DNA of 64,000 nucleotides from Lautropia sp. (lineage in GTDB: Bacteria; Pseudomonadota; Gammaproteobacteria; Burkholderiales; Burkholderiaceae_E). Below are positions 41,988 to 50,769 of the stretch, piece after piece; the stretch's first letter is position 1, and each line of letters starts with the position of its first letter. The translations under genes were made by a program, and so were the position numbers. The notes under the pieces were generated by a model. The model was given only the letters and a program-made list of their open reading frames with translations. It did no database searches and had not been told where the DNA came from. The stretch lies in assembly GCA_030527825.1 (NCBI GenBank), contig JAUNAC010000004.1:1-64000 (forward strand), given 5' to 3'.

Positions 41988-43766
41988 TCAGGGATGGCAG
42001 GTGAATGTCAGGCCCGAAAAGCCACAGAACTGCTGGAATCCAGACCGGAAAAAATCTGCCCCGGCCCAGTGACGGTACAGGGCTGGATCCAGCGCGATGG
42101 GCTGGCCGCGCTGCCAGTCACTGGCCCGATCCGGATGACCGCCGGGGCGCAGTATGGTCAGAAAGGGAAAGCGCTGAATGGGGCGGCCCTGTCCGCTACC
42201 GGCCTGCGAGGCCGATGCCGAGGCGAACAGGGTGTCCGGTGCACGTCCATCTTCTACCCAGTCCATGAGTGGTGTGCTGACATCCACGCTGCCCAGACCC
42301 TCGCCCTGGTCACAGTGATACATCCCGGGAATCAGGAAGAGTCGCAGCAGCTGGTCTGCCTGTGCATCCCGTGCATGTACCGCCTGCCAGTAGGCGATGG
42401 AATTCAGCGGGCTGATGTTGGGGTCGGCCAGACCGTGCCAGATCAGCAGTTTGCCGCCTGCATGCCGGTAGGCCGACAGATCCGGATCGCTGGCATCCAG
42501 CAGGGCGTGCATGGGTCGCAGCTGCTGCAGGGTTGCCCGGCTGAACGCGAGGTCGGCGAGGCGCCAGTCCGGGCGATAGGCACCGGGCAGGATCAGGTTC
42601 GGAATGATGTCCCGGGAGGATTTCAGGCTGACCGTGCGAATGGCAGGTGGCAGGGCCACCTGCTCGATCGGGGTGTCGTGCGGGGATGGTGGGGACGGGG
42701 CAGCCGGGTGTTGCAGCAGCGCGCTGCGCGGTACCAGCACGCGCAGCCAGGCCAGTTCGGAGCCGGGCAAGGCAGCGCCGACCACCAGGCGAGTGTGGCC
42801 ATCGTGGGCACCGCGATAGATTTCCGCCGCCGCCCGGGCAGCGCGCGCCGAAAGGCAGGATCGGGTGGCGGTGTGGGTATGCGGGGAGTGATCGGGGCAG
42901 ACCCACTGGTTGGGGTCGACTGTGCAGGCCGGGTTGCTGATCAGGCCGTCCTGGGTGCCATCGGCACCATCGCAGGTCTGCAGCGCATGACGGTGCAGGA
43001 TGGGCAGATCCTCTTCCCGGATGGCTGGCTGGTTGCTGTCCGGTTGCACGATCCGCGCGTTCCAGCCGTGATAGAAGGTGTTCTGGACAGTGAAAAGCAG
43101 AGAAGGGGCGCCCGCTGCGATGCCGTTGAAATCCTGCGGGTAGCGCTGGGCGGCCATCAGCCCTTCCCGGCCCCCATCGGAGCAGCCCGAGAAGTAGGTA
43201 TAGCGTGGTTGTTGCCCATAGTAGCGCTGTATCAGCTCGCCGGCGATCAGGCGGGTGGCATGCACGGCGCGGTAGCCGAAATCGACACGCAGCTGCGGAT
43301 CGGCGGCAGCCCAGATACCGCCGGTGCCATCGGTGTGGCCCATGTCAGTGGCCGCCATGGCGAGCGCGCCCTGCTGTTCGGGCAGGCTGACCCGTTGTGG
43401 TGCGTGAATGACCAGCCGCCCGCACAGACCGCCACAGCCGGTCTGCAGATAGCGTTGTGTCCAGCCCGTGACGGGCAGCTGCACCAGGAAGCGGATCTGC
43501 GGTGAAATGACGCCCTGTATCTGACATACCGGATGGCCGTGCCGGGTCACCACCTCGGCTGTGCGTACCTGGGCGGGTGCTTCGGCCATCGAAATATTGG
43601 CAAAACTGTCCGTGGTGCAGGGCAGGCGGGGCGAAACGGGGGCCAGAGACCGCATGGCCTGCGTGTTTCCGGCAGACGTGAGACTGGCCAGCAGCAGGGC
43701 GCTGGACAGGAGCAGATGGCGTGGTTGCGTGGGGCGGGCTTGCCGGGTCATGGGGAGCCGGATCAT
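41988..43766 (-). CDS. Tannase/feruloyl-esterase-family exported hydrolase
   Basis: A 592-residue alpha/beta hydrolase with a signal peptide (hydrophobic LLLSSALLLASLTSAG, cut near NTQA). The nucleophile is in FSGCSDGGREG, the aspartate in IWHGLADPNISP and the histidine in GMYHCDQGEG; paired cysteines next to serine and histidine are characteristic of the tannase family. Ester substrate unknown. ATG 43766 overlaps the thiolase stop in ATGA, making this the last gene of the biotin-type operon. An ATG five codons later is an alternative. Confidence 0.87.
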   Translation of the reverse strand: MIRLPMTRQARPTQPRHLLLSSALLLASLTSAGNTQAMRSLAPVSPRLPCTTDSFANISMAEAPAQVRTAEVVTRHGHPVCQIQGVISPQIRFLVQLPVTGWTQRYLQTGCGGLCGRLVIHAPQRVSLPEQQGALAMAATDMGHTDGTGGIWAAADPQLRVDFGYRAVHATRLIAGELIQRYYGQQPRYTYFSGCSDGGREGLMAAQRYPQDFNGIAAGAPSLLFTVQNTFYHGWNARIVQPDSNQPAIREEDLPILHRHALQTCDGADGTQDGLISNPACTVDPNQWVCPDHSPHTHTATRSCLSARAARAAAEIYRGAHDGHTRLVVGAALPGSELAWLRVLVPRSALLQHPAAPSPPSPHDTPIEQVALPPAIRTVSLKSSRDIIPNLILPGAYRPDWRLADLAFSRATLQQLRPMHALLDASDPDLSAYRHAGGKLLIWHGLADPNISPLNSIAYWQAVHARDAQADQLLRLFLIPGMYHCDQGEGLGSVDVSTPLMDWVEDGRAPDTLFASASASQAGSGQGRPIQRFPFLTILRPGGHPDRASDWQRGQPIALDPALYRHWAGADFFRSGFQQFCGFSGLTFTCHP

Positions 43767-44932
43767 GCCGGGTCTGCGGGTGATGGTGCGGCTGCGCCAA
43801 CCAGGGTCGCAGTGCCGAGGCCGCCGGCAGCGGCAATGCAGGCCAGCCCGGTCAATGGCTGGGTGGGCGTTGCCTGCAGCCGAGACAGCAGTTGCACCAG
43901 GGCGACGGCGCCGGAGGCGCCGATCGGGTGGCCACGGGCCAGGCCACCCCCCCAGGCATTGAGTGGCGGCACGGGCCCGCCTTGAGAGATCAGGGCCTGA
44001 CGGAAGGCCAGGCCCTGCACAGCAAAGGCATCGTGCAGCTCCATGGCATCCAGCTGCGCTGTGCCCCGATCAAGGCGGCGCAGCAGCGTCTGGGTGGCCG
44101 CCAGCGCGCCCGTCAGGGGATTGGCAGGGTCAGTGCCGAGACTGATGCCGGCGAGCCAGCGCCATGACGGTGCAAGACCGTAACGGCGACAGGCGCTGGC
44201 CGAGAGCATCAGCACCAGGGCAGCCCCATCTGCCTGGGGGGAAACGGCAAAGCGGCTGAGCGCGCAGCTTGGGTGGGTGATCAGCTCGGGGATGCGCTGT
44301 TGCTGCCTGGGCGTGAGCAGCCGGGGATAGCTGTCCCGGTCCAGCCCGCCCAGTGCCACGAGGGATGCGGCTATCTGCGGTGTGGCCTGCACGGCACGGC
44401 GGTGGCTGTCGTGGGCGTAGGCGTCCTGCTGTGACCGTGTCCAGTGATGGCGCAGACCATAGGCGAAGGCTGCCTGCAGGGGGTCGGGGTCCCGCTCCGG
44501 CCAGGGGGTGAAGGGGGGACGCTCGTAGGGAACCGGTGGGTCGCCAGGCCGTATGGGCCGGTGCTGACGAATGGGGGAGCGGCTCCAGGATTCCGCCCCG
44601 CCCGCCAGGGCGATTTCCGCCTGTCCGGACAGGATCTGGGTGGCAGCCAGATTGATGGCATCAAGACCCGAACAGCACTGGGTGTCGATGGTGAGCGTAG
44701 TACAGCCCTGGGACAGGCCGGCCGCGAGTGCCGCCAGGCGGGCCGGATTGCCGCCGCCACCCAGGGCGTTGCCCAGGATCAGGGTATCGACCGAGTGGGC
44801 AGGCAGGTGAGCTGCCTGCAGCAGATGGGCAATCAGCGGTGCTGCGAGCAGGTGGGGTCCATAGTGGCGCAATGCCCCATGGCGTGGCGCGATTGGGGTG
44901 CGGCACCAGCCGGCCAGCGCGACGCCGTTCAT
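43763..44932 (-). CDS. Thiolase (acetyl-CoA C-acetyltransferase family, YhfS-like)
   Basis: All thiolase catalytic elements are visible: the nucleophilic cysteine in TIDTQCCSGLDAIN, histidine in MELHDAFAVQG, GGGLARGHPIGASGA and the second cysteine in LACIAAAGGLGTA. 389 residues from ATG 44932, whose ATGA overlaps the ligase stop. The active-site sequence differs from PhaA or FadA (NQCCSGL-like instead of NRVCGSG). Together with the ligase and BioY it matches the B. subtilis yhfUTS trio, whose reaction is not established. Confidence 0.88.
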   Translation of the reverse strand: MNGVALAGWCRTPIAPRHGALRHYGPHLLAAPLIAHLLQAAHLPAHSVDTLILGNALGGGGNPARLAALAAGLSQGCTTLTIDTQCCSGLDAINLAATQILSGQAEIALAGGAESWSRSPIRQHRPIRPGDPPVPYERPPFTPWPERDPDPLQAAFAYGLRHHWTRSQQDAYAHDSHRRAVQATPQIAASLVALGGLDRDSYPRLLTPRQQQRIPELITHPSCALSRFAVSPQADGAALVLMLSASACRRYGLAPSWRWLAGISLGTDPANPLTGALAATQTLLRRLDRGTAQLDAMELHDAFAVQGLAFRQALISQGGPVPPLNAWGGGLARGHPIGASGAVALVQLLSRLQATPTQPLTGLACIAAAGGLGTATLVGAAAPSPADPA

Positions 44933-46440
44933 GAGAGGTGGGTTTGCAGGACCGACTGTAACGCCTGATAGAGGCGGCTCAGGTCGGTCTTGCCGCTGGC
45001 TGTCATCGGCCAGTGGCCCTGCCAGTGCCACCAGTGACGGGGAATTTTGTAAGGGTCCAGCAATTGACGGCAGTGTGCCATCAGCCCGGCCGGCAGCGGT
45101 TGCAGGGGGAGCGCCCCCTCGGTGGCTGCTGCGGGCGGGCAGACGGATTTGCATTGCAGCACGGCATGAACCACCTGGCCGCGCAGGGGATCGGGCAGGC
45201 CAAGCACTGCGGCCTGCGTGATATCGGGGTGGCTCATCAGGCAGGTTTCGATTTCTTCGGGAAACAGGTTCTTGGCCTGGGTGATGATCATGCGGTTTTC
45301 GCGGCCGATCAGATGGAGCTGGCCATCGGCCGAGAGCCAGCCCATGTCGCGGACGGTCAGCCAATCGCCTTCGCGTCGTGCGGCCGTGGCATCGTGACCG
45401 TTGACATAGTCCATGAATACCATGGGGCTGCGGATCCAGATCAGGCCAGGGGAGGTATCGGCATGGGGGCTGTCTGCAGACCGCGGCTTCGCGGCGGGCT
45501 GGGAGGGGGATGGGCCGATGCGGATCTGCACATTGGCAAACGGACGGCCCACGGCCGTCGGGGGAGAGGGGGTGCCCGCCGGCATCCAGCTGACATAGCT
45601 GGTTTCCGAGGCGCCATAAAAAGTGATGATGCGAGCCTCGGGAAAGAGTGCCTGCAATGGCGCGGTGTGGTCGTGCGCCCAGCGGGAACCGGTGATCAGC
45701 AACAAGCGCAGCTGGGGAATGGGCGGTTGTGAGCGACGTTGGGCAGCGGTGATCAGCAGCATCAGCTGGCTCGGTACGCTGACCATGACCGGGCAGCTGC
45801 CGTCGGCCAGGGTTGCCAGCGTACGCTCGGCCGAAAAGCGGCTTTGCACCGACGTGCCGCCCCCAGTCCACAGCCCGAGCAGGGCGCCGAACAGAAAGAG
45901 GGAGTGCGACATCCGGCCTGGGGCCAGCACACGGCCGCTGGCGATCGGGCCGAAGGTCTGCAGGGTTACCCGAAAGCTCTCGACCCAGGAGCGATGATGG
46001 CGACGAAACCCCTTGGGCAGTCCGGTACTGCCCGAGGTAAAACCGATGTAGAACGGACTGTCCGGACGGGGCGGGGTGATGGCCGAGGTTGTGGACTGCT
46101 GTAGCGCTGCGGCCATGCCGGCGTGGGTAGGTGCCGGCCAGTCGGGATCGGCAACGGCAGCGCACTGTCCCTGCCGGATGGCCGCCAGAAAGTCGAGCAG
46201 CAGGTTCAGTGGATCGGCGGCGCTGGTCAGCAGAACCGTGCCGGGCGCTGGTGGCGGTGCGGGGGGGCGTGTCGAGAGCGCCTGCAGGAGCTGCCGGAAA
46301 TCCAGTTGTCGGGCGTGATCGCTGTGCGCATCCTGGATGATGGCGGCCTGTTCAGGGCGCTCGGCCGCCCAGCGTACCAGTGGTGCATGCACCAGGTCGC
46401 CGTCGGGGGGGCGGTGATGGGACGAATCCGGTACCGGCAT
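44929..46440 (-). CDS. AMP-forming acyl-CoA ligase (YhfT-like)
   Basis: ANL-superfamily ligase of 503 residues. The AMP-binding loop is IGFTSGSTGLPKGFRRHH, with FYGASETSYVSW, DWLTVRDMGWLSADGQLHLIGRENRMIITQAKNLFPEEIE (hinge and core) and the catalytic lysine in TASGKTDLSRL. It activates a carboxylic acid, probably aliphatic, to its CoA ester. Start ATG 46440 is the first with family sequence; the frame stays open further upstream through bioY. It begins 11 bases after bioY and overlaps the thiolase. Confidence 0.88.
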   Translation of the reverse strand: MPVPDSSHHRPPDGDLVHAPLVRWAAERPEQAAIIQDAHSDHARQLDFRQLLQALSTRPPAPPPAPGTVLLTSAADPLNLLLDFLAAIRQGQCAAVADPDWPAPTHAGMAAALQQSTTSAITPPRPDSPFYIGFTSGSTGLPKGFRRHHRSWVESFRVTLQTFGPIASGRVLAPGRMSHSLFLFGALLGLWTGGGTSVQSRFSAERTLATLADGSCPVMVSVPSQLMLLITAAQRRSQPPIPQLRLLLITGSRWAHDHTAPLQALFPEARIITFYGASETSYVSWMPAGTPSPPTAVGRPFANVQIRIGPSPSQPAAKPRSADSPHADTSPGLIWIRSPMVFMDYVNGHDATAARREGDWLTVRDMGWLSADGQLHLIGRENRMIITQAKNLFPEEIETCLMSHPDITQAAVLGLPDPLRGQVVHAVLQCKSVCPPAAATEGALPLQPLPAGLMAHCRQLLDPYKIPRHWWHWQGHWPMTASGKTDLSRLYQALQSVLQTHLS

Positions 46441-46451
46441 GACCGGGAAGA

Positions 46452-47054
46452 TCAGTGACCGGTGGGCAGCTCGGGGCGGCCCGGAAAGGGCCAGTCCGGC
46501 AGGGCGCGGGCGATGGTGTGCACAATGATGGCGCACAGCAGGCATTTCACCAGATCGCCCGGGATGAAGATGAGGTCGGCCAGAAAGGCTTTGTCCAGGG
46601 GCATGCTGGCAAAGATGTTCAGGCCCACGATGCCGGCGGCATGCAGGAACAGGATGCAGCCGACTGCAGAGGCGATGAAGGCATGGATGGCCAGCTGTCG
46701 GGCCGAGCGTGCCCGGGGGAGCACGACCATCATGAGACCCGTGATGAAGGCAGCCGGGGCAAATCCATACAGGTAGCCTGCCGAGGGTGAAACAAAGGGG
46801 GCGAGGCCGCCGCGTGCGCCGGAGAGCAGCGGCAGGCCCAGTGCCGCTGCGACCAGGAACAGCAGCAGGGACTGGAAGCCACGCCAGGGGCCGAGCAGGC
46901 AGCCGGCCAGCATGATGCCGAGGGTCTGGGCCGTGATCGGCACGCCGAAGGGGAGGTCGATCTTGGGAATGAGGCCCAGCACGGCAATCAGGGCGGCAAA
47001 GAGGGCAACCTGCGAGATGTGCTGCGCGTGGTTGCGCGACAGGGTCTGGTCCAT
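46452..47054 (-). CDS. bioY: Biotin transporter substrate-binding subunit BioY
   Basis: The S-component of an ECF biotin transporter. Six hydrophobic helices are visible in 200 residues; ALIAVLGLIPKIDLPFGVPITAQTLGIMLAG and SPSAGYLYGFAPAAFITG are strong BioY signatures. GGAGA precedes ATG 47054. The ATPase and T-component lie upstream on the same strand (48318-49076 and 47632-48225), so a full BioMNY system is encoded. Confidence 0.94.
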   Translation of the reverse strand: MDQTLSRNHAQHISQVALFAALIAVLGLIPKIDLPFGVPITAQTLGIMLAGCLLGPWRGFQSLLLFLVAAALGLPLLSGARGGLAPFVSPSAGYLYGFAPAAFITGLMMVVLPRARSARQLAIHAFIASAVGCILFLHAAGIVGLNIFASMPLDKAFLADLIFIPGDLVKCLLCAIIVHTIARALPDWPFPGRPELPTGH

Positions 47055-47152
47055 AACGGTCTCCGGCAATGAGGGGTGGCAAGACTCAGCGGACAGTGGC
47101 TGAGCCCCCATTCTAAGGGCGATCCTGCGCGCATGCCGGAGCTGGCCGGACA

Positions 47153-47566
47153 TCAGTCGCGCAGCTTCTCCAGGAAAGGATTGTGGGCGATTTCCCAGAG
47201 AAATCCGTCGGGATCGGCGATATAGCCGCTGTAGCCGCCCCAGAATACGCGTTGTGGTGCCTTGATGATGGTGACGCCTTTCTGGGTGAAGTGGGCAAAC
47301 AGGGCATCCACCTCGTCGGTACTGGCCAGGTTGTGGGCCAGTGAAAAGCGGGGAAAGCCGCCGCTTTCGGCAGCCGGGTGGCCGGCATCCCTGGCCAGGG
47401 CATCCCGGTCGAACAGGGCCAGCAGCAGGGCCCGACCGATCTGGAAGAAGGCGATGTGCTCGTTGCTGGCCGGGCTCTCCTGCCAGCCGAAGATGTCCCG
47501 GTAGAAGCGCCGCGATGCGCCGAGATCGGCTACGCCGAGGGTAATGTAGTTCAGATGCTGATCCAT
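47153..47566 (-). CDS. VOC (glyoxalase/bleomycin-resistance) family protein
   Basis: A 137-residue two-repeat vicinal-oxygen-chelate protein: YITLGVADLGASRRFYRDIFGW begins the first half, GGYSGYIADPDGFLWEIAHNP closes the second. Metal ligands may be the glutamate in WEIAHNP and polar residues in the first half, but the set is incomplete by eye. It stands between the ECF T-component and BioY genes in the same direction. Whether it serves biotin metabolism or is a passenger cannot be told. Confidence 0.85.
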   Translation of the reverse strand: MDQHLNYITLGVADLGASRRFYRDIFGWQESPASNEHIAFFQIGRALLLALFDRDALARDAGHPAAESGGFPRFSLAHNLASTDEVDALFAHFTQKGVTIIKAPQRVFWGGYSGYIADPDGFLWEIAHNPFLEKLRD

Positions 47567-47631
47567 GGGCTTTCCTCCTGGTCAGGGGGTTTCGGATATC
47601 GGGGCTGGCTGGCGGAGATTTCTCCGGGGGG

Positions 47632-48225
47632 TCAATCCCCCAGCCGTGCGAACAGCGCGTCGGCGACGCGGCGGGTGGTCTGCAGCATCTGGATGGTGAG
47701 CGGGGCGATCAGGTGCCAGCCGCCGGGGCGGCCTGTGCGCAGACGCCAGGCATCATCGAGTTTCTTCCATTGCACGAAGAAGTGCTCGATGAAGCGCAGC
47801 ATCAGGCCCAGTTGCAGGGCGATGCGTTCGGGCGAGCGGCCGATCAGGCGCAGTGGCTGCAGCAGCCATTCCAGCACGTCCAGCAGGGCAGCCGGTCGGG
47901 TGGAGACGGTCAGGGCGATGCCGAGGCAGCAGGCGCAGCCGAGGTGTACGCTGCTCGACCAGGCCAGACCCGGGTGCCCCATCCACAGATGAAAGAGGGC
48001 AACAAGGCCGGCGGCGGCCAGCACCGAGACCATCAGGCGGCGTGCCGGGCGGGTGGCGCGGCCGAGACTGACCCACAGGATGAGCGCCAGCCCAGCGGCG
48101 ATGCCCAGGGCCAGCGGATCGTCAAGCCGGTAGAGCAGCAGGCCAGACAGAACCAGTACGGCCAGTTTGAGGCTGGCCGGCACGCGGTGCAGCCAGCTGG
48201 GGATGTCACTGTAGAGGCTGCCCAT
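47632..48225 (-). CDS. bioN: ECF transporter T-component (BioN/CbiQ-like)
   Basis: A 197-residue membrane protein with about five helices (LKLAVLVLSGLLLYRL, LALGIAAGLALILWVSLG, LMVSVLAAAGLVALFHLWMG and others). The coupling helices that hold the ATPases are represented by FFVQWKKLDDAWRLRTGRPGG, with the short A-x-R-x-x-x-R pattern seen in BioN. Function by context: it lies directly after the ATPase gene and before bioY. Confidence 0.87.
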   Translation of the reverse strand: MGSLYSDIPSWLHRVPASLKLAVLVLSGLLLYRLDDPLALGIAAGLALILWVSLGRATRPARRLMVSVLAAAGLVALFHLWMGHPGLAWSSSVHLGCACCLGIALTVSTRPAALLDVLEWLLQPLRLIGRSPERIALQLGLMLRFIEHFFVQWKKLDDAWRLRTGRPGGWHLIAPLTIQMLQTTRRVADALFARLGD

Positions 48226-48317
48226 GGCATTCCTGTACGCAGGGTTGGTCGGGGCCTTCCGTCAGGCCGGTGCGGGTCACGGATGAGAGCGATGGCAGGC
48301 GTCCGTTGCGCATGCGT

Positions 48318-49076
48318 TTACGAGAGCGGGTCGCTGGGGAGCGCCTGGGGCGGGTGATCGCCGGGTTGGACCGACGGACCCGCTGCACGGATCAGCTGGC
48401 TGACGTGCGCCTCGTAGGCGGCACAAATCTCCGGGCCGGGGCCGTCTGCCCGGATCTGGCCCTGATCCAGCCACAGCACGCGCGGATAGTGCCGCACATG
48501 TTCCAGCAGGTGTGTTGAGACGAGCAGCTGCCGCCCGGCGGTCTCCAGATCATGGGCCAGACGGGCCTGGCCGGGCAGGTCGAGGCTGGCATAGGGTTCG
48601 TCCAGCAGCAGGGTGGCTGGCCCGGCCAGCAGCAGGGCCAGCCAGCAGACATGCTGGCGTTGCCCCTGGCTGAGGGAGGAAATGGCGCGTCCGGCCCATG
48701 CCGCCAGCCCCCGCCGGGCCAGGAAGTCACGCGCGGTCTGGAGGGCTTCGCGTTTCTTCAGGCCCGGCAGGCCCAGGGCCAGTTCCTCGTCGACGGTGGG
48801 AAAAATAATCTGGTCGTCCGGATTCTGGAACATCAGGCCGATGCGCTGGCGGGCTGGCCGGCCGCTGTCGCGCTGGTGGATATCCTGCCCGTCGATCAGG
48901 ACCTGGCCTCGTGCCGGTGTTTCCAGCCCGCACAGCAGGCGCAGCAGACTGGTCTTGCCGGCCCCGTTGTTGCCGATCAGGCCGATCCGGCTCTCGGACA
49001 GTTGCAGCTGCAGGCCCGTGAAGACCGGGGTGTTGCCACGGGTCAGGTGGATGTCCTGGAGGTGCAGGGTGGGCAT
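48318..49076 (-). CDS. bioM: ECF transporter ATPase (BioM/CbiO-like)
   Basis: An ABC ATPase of 252 residues. Walker A is GNNGAGKTSLLRLL, Q-loop FQNPDDQIIFPTVDEEL (typical of ECF ATPases), signature SSLSQGQRQ, Walker B TLLLDEPYASLDLPG and H-loop VSTHLLEH. ATG 49076 chosen; a GTG at 49082 is possible. First gene of the minus-strand biotin block; the gap to bioN is 92 bases. Only one ATPase gene is present, as in BioMNY. Confidence 0.92.
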   Translation of the reverse strand: MPTLHLQDIHLTRGNTPVFTGLQLQLSESRIGLIGNNGAGKTSLLRLLCGLETPARGQVLIDGQDIHQRDSGRPARQRIGLMFQNPDDQIIFPTVDEELALGLPGLKKREALQTARDFLARRGLAAWAGRAISSLSQGQRQHVCWLALLLAGPATLLLDEPYASLDLPGQARLAHDLETAGRQLLVSTHLLEHVRHYPRVLWLDQGQIRADGPGPEICAAYEAHVSQLIRAAGPSVQPGDHPPQALPSDPLS

Positions 49077-49320
49077 GGGCACTCGCAGCGATGAGGGGCA
49101 AACGGCATGAGGTCAATAGCAGCGGCCTCGTGCTCTGGCAGGCCGCTAAAAAGCGCCGTCACCCATAAACACGGGGCAAAATTGTATAGTGAACATGATA
49201 TTGGGAAAACATGGGTTTCATGGCTTGCTTTCCGCTGGCTGATTATTGGCGGATATATTGCGAACCTGCCCGGAAGGTGTCTGTTGGCAGGTGCCGTTAA
49301 TCATTCAGGGGAGGTGGTTT

Positions 49321-49821
49321 TTGGATAAGTCCTTGGTGGCAGGCGCCCGGCTGGTGGCCGATCCTTCGCTGCTGAATTTCCTGCATGTCGCACAAACTTC
49401 GGTGAACGCCGGGGATGATGTTGTGGATCTGTATTGGAAAATGACCTCAAGCGTGCCGGGCTGGCTGTCGTTTTCATTTAAGGTCAGGGACTTCATTTCC
49501 GGCTGGTTCGGGGTAAGGAAGATAGACGGTTTTTCCTGTGCACGGGGTGCGGTTCCTGAAAAGGGGGATTATCTTGATTTTTTCCGGGTGGAGGATGTCT
49601 GCAGCAGGCGGCTGGTTCTGTCGGCAATCGACAGGCACCTGGGTGTCATGGTGGATATGGAAATATTGCCGGCAGATGAGGGCATGCAAGGCAAACATAC
49701 ACTTCGGCTGGTGACCAGCGTGAAGACATTCAATCTATATGGCAGGATGTATATGGTGCCGGTGGCGCCAATGCATGGCAGGATCGTTCAGACGCTCTTT
49801 GAAAATCTAGGGGATGGATAG
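49321..49821 (+). CDS. DUF2867-like protein, TTG start
   Basis: A 166-residue protein whose second half (GDYLDFFRVEDVCSRRLVLS, DRHLGVMVDMEI, RLVTSVKTFNLYGRMYMVPVAPMHGRIV) fits the DUF2867 pattern. The start is inferred as TTG 49321 because GGGGAGGTGG at 49308-49317 is the only strong ribosome-binding site; an earlier TTG at 49246 exists. Base composition is visibly poorer in G+C than both neighbours. Function unknown. It converges with the phosphopantetheinyl transferase gene, 33 bases away. Confidence 0.72.
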   Translation: MDKSLVAGARLVADPSLLNFLHVAQTSVNAGDDVVDLYWKMTSSVPGWLSFSFKVRDFISGWFGVRKIDGFSCARGAVPEKGDYLDFFRVEDVCSRRLVLSAIDRHLGVMVDMEILPADEGMQGKHTLRLVTSVKTFNLYGRMYMVPVAPMHGRIVQTLFENLGDG

Positions 49822-49854
49822 GGGTCTGACGGGCATGTGCCTGGCGCGGGCTGG

Positions 49855-50670
49855 TCAGTAGCTGAAGTGCCGGATCGTGGCACGAAAGGGCGCGGGGGAG
49901 GAAACCGTGATCAGCTCGCTGCCCAGATCGAAGGTGGTGGCGTACAGCGGCGGGCGTGGGCCGTCAGCGCTCGGCAGCCGCACGGCGGGATAGTGGATGC
50001 GTGTCTGGGGCAGGGCGTGGTCGGTCGCCTGAGGGCAGTCCGGCAGGCGTCTGGGGGTGTGACCGTCGGGCCGTTCGGGATGGTGCCGTCGCAGGAAGGT
50101 GGTCAGGCTCCCGATCTCGGGCAGCTGGCTGTCCAGGGTGTTCAGTGAGCCCATGCCGGTAATGCCTTCGCCCCACGCCTTCAGGGTGGACTCCTTGCGG
50201 GTCCACATCAGCAGGAAGGCGAGTTCGCGCAGGTCCTCGGGCATGGCCAGCAGTCGTGCTGCTTCCGTCGGGGTGGTGACGCGATGGATGAGTGAATCCA
50301 GCGTCCTGACCTCACGGCCGAGGACTTCGAGGTCGATGCCCAGTTCCTGGCGGCCCAGTGCCACCCAGGCGACATGCTCGCTGTGGGTGAGATTGAAGTG
50401 CAGGGGACTGTCGTGCGCCGGATCCAGTTCAGGTTTGCCGCGTGCACTGCGGACGAAGCGCACATCGGCAGGCGACAGGTCGAGCTCGCGGGCCAGCAGC
50501 ACGCGCAGCGCCGCCCGGGTGGCGCGGTAGCGTCGCTGCAGGTGCGCGAAGCGGAAGCGATCGGCGCGGGCATGTTCGGCAGCCGCAATCCAGTGCTCAG
50601 CGCCTGGGGGCAGGGGCGAATCGAGATCGATGCGCCAGCAGTCGACGGTGGGCAGGCGGGCTTCAGACAT
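49855..50670 (-). CDS. 4'-phosphopantetheinyl transferase (Sfp type)
   Basis: It transfers phosphopantetheine from CoA to carrier domains. The motifs are complete: RFVRSARGKPEL, FNLTHSEHVAWVALG, LGIDLEVLG with the magnesium aspartate, and LMWTRKESTLKAWGEGI. It is 271 residues, larger than Sfp (about 224) owing to a C-terminal extension. AGGGAAG precedes ATG 50670. It lies directly downstream of the NRPS gene on the same strand and almost certainly primes its T and ACP domains. Confidence 0.93.
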   Translation of the reverse strand: MSEARLPTVDCWRIDLDSPLPPGAEHWIAAAEHARADRFRFAHLQRRYRATRAALRVLLARELDLSPADVRFVRSARGKPELDPAHDSPLHFNLTHSEHVAWVALGRQELGIDLEVLGREVRTLDSLIHRVTTPTEAARLLAMPEDLRELAFLLMWTRKESTLKAWGEGITGMGSLNTLDSQLPEIGSLTTFLRRHHPERPDGHTPRRLPDCPQATDHALPQTRIHYPAVRLPSADGPRPPLYATTFDLGSELITVSSPAPFRATIRHFSY

Positions 50671-50769
50671 GGGTGTGCTTCCCTGGGACAACATGGGCTG
50701 CCAGCGAGTGTAACGCGCCCAGCCGGCCGGCTGCACACACGGATAACCCTGCCCGGATGCGTATCGGGC

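Noticed and set aside
41937-43505. 522-codon open frame on the plus strand opposite the esterase gene
   Set aside because: It is antisense to a gene with clear catalytic motifs and signal peptide; its translation has no family features. Long antisense frames are expected in this G+C-rich codon usage.
44933-46165. Upstream extension of the thiolase frame (800 codons in total)
   Set aside because: Only the part after ATG 44932 is thiolase; the rest is a shadow of the acyl-CoA ligase gene in another frame.
46441-47082. Upstream extension of the ligase frame through bioY
   Set aside because: It is out of frame with bioY and lacks ligase sequence; the family begins at ATG 46440.
49140-49250. A BirA or BioR operator in front of the biotin block
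   Set aside because: I looked for TTGTAAACC-type inverted repeats and TTATCTATAA-type sites in the gap and saw no convincing match; ATTGTATAGTGAAC is only a weak resemblance.
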